This document shows positions 6,063-11,363 of a DNA stretch of 11,363 nt, in pieces. Below the pieces are notes generated by a model. The model saw only the letters and a list, made by a program, of their open reading frames with translations. It was not told the origin of the DNA and did no database searches. Every line of letters starts with the position of its first letter. Positions within the stretch are counted from its first letter, which is position 1. The position numbers were made by a program, and so were the translations under genes. The stretch is from assembly GCA_035472475.1 (NCBI GenBank), contig DATIPA010000127.1, positions 1 through 11,363 of the forward strand, read 5' to 3'. The DNA comes from JAFAXD01 sp035472475. Its GTDB lineage: Bacteria > Pseudomonadota > Alphaproteobacteria > Rhizobiales > Xanthobacteraceae.

Positions 6063-7184
6063 TCAGAATCCGTCCAGCAGCCCTTTGGCATTCGATGTGC
6101 TGACCGGGCGAGCGAAACCTTTCGGCAGGAACTCTCCGACGGGCTCAAGCTCGATCGCCGCCTTGACCAGGAATCCGACCTTCGGGTCAACGAGGATCTG
6201 ACCCTTCTCCGCGTGTGCGCACAGACGCGAGGCGAGATTGACGACGTTGCCGACCGCGGAATATTCGAACCGGCCCTCAAACCCGATGCGCCCGAGCGTC
6301 GCGTACCCGTGAGCGATACCCATCGCAAAACCGAGTTCGTAGCCGCGGTTCAGCCATCTGCCTGAAAGCTCTGTAAATCGGTCGCGCATTTCGAGCGCCA
6401 TTTTGACCGCACGGACCGCGGGGTCGGCGCACGGGAGCGGGTCGTTAAACAGGACCAGGAAGCCATCACCGAGAAAGCGCTCAAGGGTTCCTTCGTACTT
6501 GTGCACGAGCGGTCCCAAGTTGGTGTGGTATTCGTCCAGCAGTGCGATGACTTCCTCAGGTTCCGCGGATTCCGCAAAACCCGCGAAGCCGCGCAGGTCA
6601 CCAAATACCACGCTGATGTCACGCCGATGGCTCCGGAGCACATGCTCGTTGTCTCCCGCGATGATCAGTTCAGCAATTTGAGGGGCTAGAAACCGCTTGA
6701 GCCGGCTGACCCGCTCGATCTGGCTGAGCTGGTCGGACACCCGCTGCTCGAGGGTCTTGTTCCAGGTCGCAAGGTCAGCCGCCTGGGCCGCGATTTTGTC
6801 GTGCATCTCCTTGACCCTGAGCATCGATTTTACGCGCGCCAAAAGGGCGGTTTGGTCGACCGGCTTGGTGAGATATTCGTCTGCGCCGGCCTCCAGCCCG
6901 GCGACCACGTCCTTGCTGTCGGTTTTGGACGTGACCAGAACGATGGGTATGAATGGCAGGCTGGCGTCGGACTTGAGCTGCTTGGTTGTTTCAATTCCAT
7001 CGAGCTTGGGCATGACAACGTCGAGCAGAACAAGATCGGGACTTTTGGCCCGCACGGCTTCGATCGCCTCTTCCCCGTCGGCGGCCTCGATCAGGTCATA
7101 ACCATGGGTGCTCAATCGCGTCGTGAGAAGATCGCGATTGGTCGGATTGTCATCAACGATGAGGATGCGCGCTGGACTATGCAT
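6063..7184 (-). CDS. Response regulator fused to a class III adenylate/guanylate cyclase, 373 aa
   Basis: Residues 1-125 are a complete receiver domain: acidic pair D11-D12, phosphoacceptor D55 in LVLLDVVMP, T85, and K107 in TKP. A helical, probably coiled-coil linker spans 126-165, followed by SRLKRFLAPQIAELI. The class III cyclase catalytic domain covers about 188-340. Metal-binding aspartates are D196 (VVFGDLRGF) and D240 (RFLGDGF); the transition-state pair is N316 and R320 (NLASR). The purine-recognition positions are unusual: R236 replaces the canonical lysine and S309 stands where Asp or Thr is expected. The domain should make cAMP or a related cyclic nucleotide when phosphorylated; substrate choice is uncertain. 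No histidine kinase is encoded nearby. The gene lies 117 bases after a substrate-binding protein gene and has its own candidate extended -10 site. A G-rich AAGGG just before ATG 7184 is a modest ribosome site. Confidence 0.92.
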   Translation of the reverse strand: MHSPARILIVDDNPTNRDLLTTRLSTHGYDLIEAADGEEAIEAVRAKSPDLVLLDVVMPKLDGIETTKQLKSDASLPFIPIVLVTSKTDSKDVVAGLEAGADEYLTKPVDQTALLARVKSMLRVKEMHDKIAAQAADLATWNKTLEQRVSDQLSQIERVSRLKRFLAPQIAELIIAGDNEHVLRSHRRDISVVFGDLRGFAGFAESAEPEEVIALLDEYHTNLGPLVHKYEGTLERFLGDGFLVLFNDPLPCADPAVRAVKMALEMRDRFTELSGRWLNRGYELGFAMGIAHGYATLGRIGFEGRFEYSAVGNVVNLASRLCAHAEKGQILVDPKVGFLVKAAIELEPVGEFLPKGFARPVSTSNAKGLLDGF

Positions 7185-7265
7185 AGCCCTTACCGCGGAG
7201 AACGTAACGCCTCCGTGTCATGATACCCCGCACACGTCCCGTGCCAGGAGGCCTTGCGGGTCGCA

Positions 7266-7274
7266 ATTATATCA
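7266..7274 (-). promoter_or_regulatory. Extended -10 candidate for the receiver-cyclase gene
   Basis: Read on the - strand the sequence is TGATATAAT, a perfect TGn-TATAAT extended -10 element, 82 bases before the start codon at 7184. No -35 is recognisable at 17 bases spacing, which is tolerable for extended -10 promoters. It suggests the cyclase can be transcribed independently of the upstream binding-protein gene. Confidence 0.4.
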
Positions 7275-7282
7275 GTTTCTGG

Positions 7283-7300
7283 GCCGAGGGGGCGCTCGGC
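7283..7300 (-). other. Hairpin just after the binding-protein gene
   Basis: A 6-bp stem GCCGAG / CTCGGC with a 6-base loop begins 2 bases beyond the stop codon of the 7302-8327 gene. No U-run follows on the - strand. It may be a weak or factor-dependent terminator or an mRNA-stabilising 3' structure. Confidence 0.3.
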
Positions 7301-7301
7301 T

Positions 7302-8327
7302 TCATTCGATCACCTCTCCAACGCCAACGAGGAAATTAGGTGACATCGACAACCCGAGCTCCCGCGCCGTGCGAAGGTTGACAAGGAAGTCGAACTTCGA
7401 CGCCTCCTCGATCGGAAGATCGCCCGCCTTGGCACCGCGTAGAATGCGATCGACGTACCCCGCTGCCCGGCGGAAGGTGTCCGGAATATTGGCACCGTAG
7501 GTCGCAAGTCCGCCCTCCTCGGCATATTCGCGCTCGGGATAGATCGCGGGTTTGCGGGCAGACGCGGCGAGCGCGATGATTGTCGCGCGACGGTTCCAGA
7601 ACATCGCACTGGGCAACACGACAAAACCGTCCGCGTCGGCCAGCGCATGGGCATCGAGGGCGGCCAGTTCCTCGGGCGTGCTGACCGGAAGCTTCGTCAG
7701 CCGTATGCCCAAGGTCGCGGCAGCCCGCTCGGTGGCGCGAAACTGTCGCTCGGTGACCACGCTCGTCGGGTCGAGGATGACGGCCACGCGCGTGATGCTT
7801 GGGAACGCGCGCTTCAGCAACTCCAATCGCTTCCCGCTCGGTTCATCCGTGCGAATGGTAAATCCCGTAATATTGCCGCCCGGTCGCGCGAAGCTTGCCG
7901 CCAGGCCGGCTGCAACCAGGTCGCCGCCCGCCCCCTGGATGATCGGAATCTGACGTGTGGCGCCCTCAGCAGCCCTCACCGCGGTTGTCCCGCCCGCGAC
8001 GATCACGTCGACGGGAACCTGGGCGAGCTCCTTTGCCAGTTCGCCTAGGCGCTCGTTGTGGCCCTTGGCCAAGCGGAAATCGAGCGCGATCGATTTCCCC
8101 TCGACGTAGCCGAGATCCTGAAGGCCCTTGCGGAAGGCGTTGAAGGCCGGTGTGGTTTCACTCTCCTCAGGCGACAAAACTCCCACCCGAGGGATCTTGC
8201 CGGATTGCTGTGCCGCCGCGGGATTACGCAAATGGGCCAAGGATGCCGAAGCGATCAGCACGATCAACGCGCAACTAAGTGCTTTGAACGTCATCGGTTG
8301 GTCGAAGATACGTGTGAACCCGCTCAC
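7302..8327 (-). CDS. ABC transporter substrate-binding protein, tyrosine/tryptophan type (COG2984), 341 aa
   Basis: A signal peptide is evident: a short N-terminal extension, the hydrophobic CALIVLIASASLA (19-31), and an AAA|QQ site near residue 39. The mature part matches the ABC_sub_bind family: IPRVGVLSPEES, FRKGLQDLGYVEGKSIALDFR, VDVIVAGGTTAVRAAE, IPIIQGAGGDLVAAGLAASFARPGGNITGFT, and the C-terminal RTARELGLSMSPNFLVGVGEVIE. It should bind a small ligand in the periplasm; the ligand is unknown, since many of these proteins are not amino-acid specific. The GTG at 8327 is chosen because AAGGGG lies 7 bases upstream. ATG 8294 is an alternative that begins at the signal peptide itself but lacks a ribosome site. 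No permease or ATPase gene is nearby, so it is an orphan component. The receiver-cyclase gene follows on the same strand. Confidence 0.9.
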   Translation of the reverse strand: MSGFTRIFDQPMTFKALSCALIVLIASASLAHLRNPAAAQQSGKIPRVGVLSPEESETTPAFNAFRKGLQDLGYVEGKSIALDFRLAKGHNERLGELAKELAQVPVDVIVAGGTTAVRAAEGATRQIPIIQGAGGDLVAAGLAASFARPGGNITGFTIRTDEPSGKRLELLKRAFPSITRVAVILDPTSVVTERQFRATERAAATLGIRLTKLPVSTPEELAALDAHALADADGFVVLPSAMFWNRRATIIALAASARKPAIYPEREYAEEGGLATYGANIPDTFRRAAGYVDRILRGAKAGDLPIEEASKFDFLVNLRTARELGLSMSPNFLVGVGEVIE

Positions 8328-8407
8328 ATCCGTACCCCTTGTCTCGTCGTGGCCGCTTCAAGTGTTATAGCAACCGAACCGCAGTCACACCGCCCGGAGC
8401 GCCAATA

Positions 8408-9028
8408 ATGTCGATGCAGGGCCAACTCGATCACTTGATGTGGGCCGGCGCGGAGTTGGAAGCCTCGTGCGCATTGTTCGAGCGGAAAACCGGTGTGGTC
8501 CCTCAAAACGGCGGCGTGCATCCCGATCGAGGGACGCACAACCGCCTCGTCGGATTGGGACCAGGTCGATATTTTGAGATCATCGCGCCCGACCCGGCGT
8601 AGGCGATTGCCGGCACATACGGCGAGCAATTCGTTTCGCTGACCACGCCGCGTATTCACACGGTGATCTTCCGCGCGGCCAACCTCGAGGACGTGCAAGC
8701 CATCTATGGCGGCGCCGGCATCGCGTCTGATTTGGTTGCGGACCGCCGCACCACACCGGACGGGAAGACGTTGCGCTGGCGCCTGCTTGTTCCGCGGCCC
8801 GGCCAGCCCGGGTTCTTCGCGCCGCCCTTTATCGACTGGCTCGACACGCCGCATCCCTCGCTGTCGCTCCGCAGCGAGTGCGCACTCGTCGCCGTCGAGA
8901 TCGCGCAGCCCGATCCGGACAAAGCCGCCGCGGTATGGCGCGAGCTCGGGATCGATCTGACGCCGGTGCGCGGGCCATTTTCGATCAAGGCGACGCTCGC
9001 GACGCCCAAAGGTGAGGTCAACTTTTAA
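8408..9028 (+). pseudogene. Glyoxalase-like (VOC superfamily) gene interrupted by an amber codon
   Basis: One frame runs from ATG 8408 (GGAG 8 bases upstream) to TAA 9026-9028, interrupted only by TAG at 8600-8602. Without that codon it would encode 206 residues of a glyoxalase-like VOC protein: QGQLDHLMWAGAELEASCALFERKTG, GTHNRLVGLGPGRYFEIIAPDPA, then after the stop IHTVIFRAANLEDVQAIY, WRLLVPRPGQPGFFAPPFIDW and DTPHPSLSLRSECALV. The family commonly has Gln between PDPA and A at this point, so a CAG to TAG change explains the stop. Both halves remain conserved, so the lesion is recent, or it is a sequencing error or a read-through site. A downstream restart is possible at GTG 8663 but would lose the N-terminal module. 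It is divergent from the 8327 gene across 80 bases. Confidence 0.82.
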
Positions 9029-9045
9029 GACCGATCCCGGGGGGC

Positions 9046-10254
9046 TCATGAAGAGCTCCCGCTGAATAGCGGTCCGAACAATTCCCAGGTCGTGCCGTTG
9101 AAGCGCTGCATCTGCATCTGTTCGATCGGGAAATAGTCGCTCGAACTGGTGTTGAGCTTGATCCCCGGCAGAAGCATTGGAAGCTCGAAATTGTTCAAGT
9201 TGGCCGCCTGCTTCATCACGTTCTCGCGGCTGAGATCGTCGCCGCACTGACGAAGCACCTGAATCATGGTTTGTGCGGCGCTGTAGCCATAGACCGAATA
9301 GCTCGACGTGCGGTCGCCGTCCGGAAAGTATTTGTCCATGAAGGCCGACCATTCAAGAAAGCCGGGATCGCCTTTCCAGGCCGGGTCGGTCGGGTCGCGG
9401 GTGAAGGCTGTGGTCAGTATTCCTTTGGCGTTGTCGAGCCCCGCCGGCTTGAGCACGGCGCCCACCGAGTTCGCCACGCTGTTGAGGACGTGGACCGGTT
9501 TCCAGCCGAGTTCCGCCGCCTTGGCAATGCTCTGCGCCGCAAACTTCGGCGTCGTCACGTTGAAGAAGATATCTGCGCCGGAGGCCTTGAGGCTGATGAT
9601 CTGCGAACTCAGTGTCGCGTCGGTGGTCTCATAGGCCTGCTCTGAAACGATGCGAAGCTTTCCGCCGAGGCCGTCCTTCATTCCCTTCAGAAAGTCTTTG
9701 CCGTAGTCGTCGTTCTGATAAAGGACGCCGATCGTGCCGTTCGGATGGCGCTCGATAAGGTACTTGGCAAAGATGCGGGCCTCGCTTTGGTAGCTCGGCT
9801 GCCAGCCTATGGTCCACGGGAAATTCTGCGGGTCGCCGAACTTAGTCGCGCCGGTTGCAACGAAGAGCTGCGGCACCCTTTTGGCATTCATGTACTTCTC
9901 GATCGCGGTGTTGGGGGCGGTACCGAGGCTTTGAAAGATCAGCAGCACCTCGTCGCTTTCGACGAGCTTGCGCGCCTGCTCGACGGTCTTTGGCGGGCTG
10001 TACCCGTCGTCGTAACTGATGAAGGTGATCTTGCGACCGTTGACGCCGCCCTCGGCGTTGATCTTGTTGAAATAGGCCGCGATCGTTCGGCCGATCATGC
10101 CGTAGGCGGACGCGGGTCCGCTGTAGGGGTTGATATTGCCGATCTTGATTTCGGTATCGCTCGCGCCCGGATCGTATTTCTTCTGCGCCGTCGCGGGAGC
10201 GGCGGTCAGGGCCAGCACGGCAAGGACAACCAGGAATACCGCAAGACGCTTCAT
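9046..10254 (-). CDS. Branched-chain amino-acid-type ABC substrate-binding protein (Peripla_BP_6), 402 aa
   Basis: Residues 1-23 are a classical signal peptide (KRLAVFLVVLAVLALTAAPATA, cleavage before QKK). The mature protein follows the LivK/Peripla_BP_6 pattern: GASDTEIKIGNINPYSGPAS, YFNKINAEGGVNGRKI, DDGYSPPKTVEQARKLVESDEVLLI, IGVLYQNDDYGKDFLKGMKDGL and SGADIFFNVTTPKFAAQSI, with a C-terminal FNGTTWELFGPLF. It should capture a small organic ligand in the periplasm; substrate range cannot be read from sequence, since many rhizobial members bind aromatic acids or other compounds. The start at 10254 is fixed by GGAGG 4 bases upstream and the signal peptide; longer in-frame extensions lack support. 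No permease or ATPase genes are adjacent. It lies 83 bases after the cyclase gene on the same strand and may be co-transcribed with it. Confidence 0.92.
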   Translation of the reverse strand: MKRLAVFLVVLAVLALTAAPATAQKKYDPGASDTEIKIGNINPYSGPASAYGMIGRTIAAYFNKINAEGGVNGRKITFISYDDGYSPPKTVEQARKLVESDEVLLIFQSLGTAPNTAIEKYMNAKRVPQLFVATGATKFGDPQNFPWTIGWQPSYQSEARIFAKYLIERHPNGTIGVLYQNDDYGKDFLKGMKDGLGGKLRIVSEQAYETTDATLSSQIISLKASGADIFFNVTTPKFAAQSIAKAAELGWKPVHVLNSVANSVGAVLKPAGLDNAKGILTTAFTRDPTDPAWKGDPGFLEWSAFMDKYFPDGDRTSSYSVYGYSAAQTMIQVLRQCGDDLSRENVMKQAANLNNFELPMLLPGIKLNTSSSDYFPIEQMQMQRFNGTTWELFGPLFSGSSS

Positions 10255-10337
10255 CGTCCCTCCAGGGAGTGTCAGGACCGTTCGATGATAAGGTGAAACT
10301 GCGATCCAATCGATCCTTTCTTCGGCGGACCTATGCA

Positions 10338-11072
10338 TCACGACGCATTTGCGACGGCGACTGCTCGAAGTCCGGCGACCGCGACGTTCGCAGTCGACCG
10401 CGCCGGATTTGACATTCCCGAGGACAGGTCGCTCGCCGGTTCCAACAGTTTCCAAACGTCGACCGGGGTCCGCCTGCCATGAACAAACAGCGGCCCGACT
10501 TTCACGAACGGTGACAGTTCGCAGGCCGTCGGTCCGGCTTCACGCCGTGCCCGCTGGATGAGATCGTCGCCGACGACCAGCCTTGCGTCGAGCGCGCGCG
10601 CCCGTTGCTCGAGCCTGGTCGCGACGTTGATGGCATCGCCGATGATAGTGGGACCAAAGCGCCTTGAAATATCGATGGTGCCGGTCCAGGTCTGACCGTA
10701 CTGCAAGCCGATTGAGATCGAAACCGACCGCCCACTCATGCGTGTGTGCGCTAGGCTCAGCGCTTCGATTTGCTCGAGAATGGTCTGCGCGCATCTCAGC
10801 GCTCGGGTCGTGCAGTCGGCCCGGCCGGCAAGATCGGCGAACGTCGCCAATATGCCGTCGCCTTGGTACGAATTGAGCTTGCCCCTGAACTCCGCAACCG
10901 CGCTGGTCACCACGCGCTGAAAATCGCGGATCAAGCCAAATACGAACTCGGGTGGGTCATCGATGCAGATCCGGGTGAAATGGTCCAGGTCGGCGAACAT
11001 CACCGCGACGTGTCGGTGACGCAGCGTTTCGGCGCATTGAAAGAGATCGGACTGCGGCTCGGTTCGGGTCAT
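10338..11072 (-). CDS. Stand-alone class III adenylate/guanylate cyclase, 244 aa
   Basis: The catalytic domain begins almost at the N-terminus: HVAVMFADLDHF (21-32) with metal ligand D28, YQGDGILATF (69-78) with metal ligand D72, then ISIGLQYGQTWTGTI and FGPTIIGDAINVATRLEQRA with N149 and R153. T142 occupies the Asp/Thr purine-recognition position, which is usual for bacterial adenylate cyclases. The lysine position (68) is serine, with K65 nearby. There is no receiver, HAMP or membrane segment, so it should be a soluble cytoplasmic enzyme. After about residue 210 the chain is an unstructured Ala/Ser-rich tail. ATG 11072 has GGAGG 7 bases upstream and is preferred over the in-frame start at 11108. 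The orphan substrate-binding protein gene follows after 83 bases. Substrate could be ATP or another nucleotide; activity with Ser at the lysine position is uncertain. Confidence 0.88.
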   Translation of the reverse strand: MTRTEPQSDLFQCAETLRHRHVAVMFADLDHFTRICIDDPPEFVFGLIRDFQRVVTSAVAEFRGKLNSYQGDGILATFADLAGRADCTTRALRCAQTILEQIEALSLAHTRMSGRSVSISIGLQYGQTWTGTIDISRRFGPTIIGDAINVATRLEQRARALDARLVVGDDLIQRARREAGPTACELSPFVKVGPLFVHGRRTPVDVWKLLEPASDLSSGMSNPARSTANVAVAGLRAVAVANAS

Positions 11073-11197
11073 GTCCTGTCCTCCGGGCGACGGCGGCGGA
11101 TAAGACATCCGCGCGCTTGTAACAGCCCGGATCGTACGGATCGCCCGTGAGAGCCCCGTGAATCGGCCGCTAGCGTGGCGCGAAAGGCAGGAGGACT

Positions 11198-11215
11198 CAG
11201 GTATAATAATACCTG
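11198..11215. promoter_or_regulatory. AT-rich perfect palindrome upstream of the stand-alone cyclase
   Basis: CAGGTAT and ATACCTG form a perfect 7-bp inverted repeat around AATA, in otherwise GC-rich DNA. It includes TATAAT on the + strand and TATTAT on the - strand. It lies about 125 bases before the cyclase start and 30 bases after the stop of the partial gene at the window edge. It could be a regulator-binding site or promoter core; no U-tract supports a terminator. I see nothing else in 11073-11244. Confidence 0.35.
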
Positions 11216-11244
11216 CAACGGCCCAAGTCGGTGCGGTCGATTGC

Positions 11245-11363
11245 CTAGCGCTGCTTCAAGACGTCGCGGAGTTCCTCGATCGCGTCCTGCCGTGCCGTGG
11301 AGCGGCTGTTGGGAGGCTTGTAGGGGTTCATCCGTATCGACCAAACGAAGTCCGTTCGCCGCG
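11245..11363 (-). CDS. 3' end of an unidentified gene, or a 28-residue ORF
   Basis: A - strand frame is open from the window edge to TAG at 11245-11247. It reads RTDFVWSIRMNPYKPPNS, then RSTARQDAIEELRDVLKQR, the last part looking like an amphipathic C-terminal helix. An internal ATG at 11331 would give only 28 residues and has no ribosome site, so it is more likely the tail of a gene that continues outside the window. The family is not recognised. It is on the same strand as the cyclase, 172 bases upstream of it. Confidence 0.45.
   Translation of the reverse strand, partial: RRTDFVWSIRMNPYKPPNSRSTARQDAIEELRDVLKQR

Noticed and set aside
8324..9352. 342-residue open frame on the - strand across the glyoxalase-like gene and part of the binding-protein gene
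   Set aside because: It has no family match, is Arg/Gly-rich, and its sequence is explained by better-supported genes in other frames.
10255..10455. N-terminal extension of the branched-chain-type binding protein
   Set aside because: A signal peptide and GGAGG ribosome site fix the start at 10254; the extension overlaps the end of the cyclase gene.
11069..11344. 91-residue open frame on the - strand at the right end
   Set aside because: No motif and Arg/Pro-rich low complexity; it overlaps the ribosome site of the cyclase gene and a competing frame with a better C-terminal helix.

Overview
The window is high-GC bacterial chromosomal DNA. Its protein families point to an alphaproteobacterium of the Rhizobiales, most like Bradyrhizobium and its relatives. 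The signs are orphan ABC-type substrate-binding proteins, class III nucleotide cyclases (one fused to a receiver domain), paired DUF899 proteins, and a receiver-domain remnant with a Bradyrhizobium-style C-terminus. This assignment is inferred from family resemblance only. I see no tRNA, rRNA, CRISPR array, transposase, integrase or phage gene.

Layout. (1) 1-621: a frameshifted receiver-domain remnant ending at 249, a likely terminator, then about 300 bases with one weak small ORF and two hairpins. (2) 622-1935 (+): a secreted protein with a ClpP/crotonase-like fold, convergent with the next block. (3) 1942-5982: a module of two DUF899 thioredoxin-fold paralogues (- strand), the second followed by a small two-helix membrane protein. 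Divergent from them is a + strand pair: a regulator with TPR-like helices and two DNA-binding domains, then a five-repeat beta-propeller protein. An identical 26-bp sequence lies 65 and 67 bases upstream of the two DUF899 start codons; the second copy also abuts the start codon of the regulator. (4) 6063-8327 (-): an orphan tyrosine/tryptophan-type substrate-binding protein followed by a receiver-cyclase fusion. (5) 8408-9028 (+): a glyoxalase-like gene cut by one in-frame amber codon. (6) 9046-11072 (-): a stand-alone class III cyclase followed by an orphan branched-chain amino-acid-type substrate-binding protein. (7) 11073-11363: an AT-rich palindrome and the 3' end of a - strand gene that runs off the window.

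How they may work together. The clearest candidate for a little-described system is block 3: duplicated DUF899 proteins sharing one upstream element, a small membrane partner and a divergent regulator. Blocks 4 and 6 each pair an orphan periplasmic binding protein with a class III cyclase. The two cyclases use different residues at the purine-recognition positions, and neither carries the canonical lysine. Whether binding protein and cyclase are linked in function is inference.
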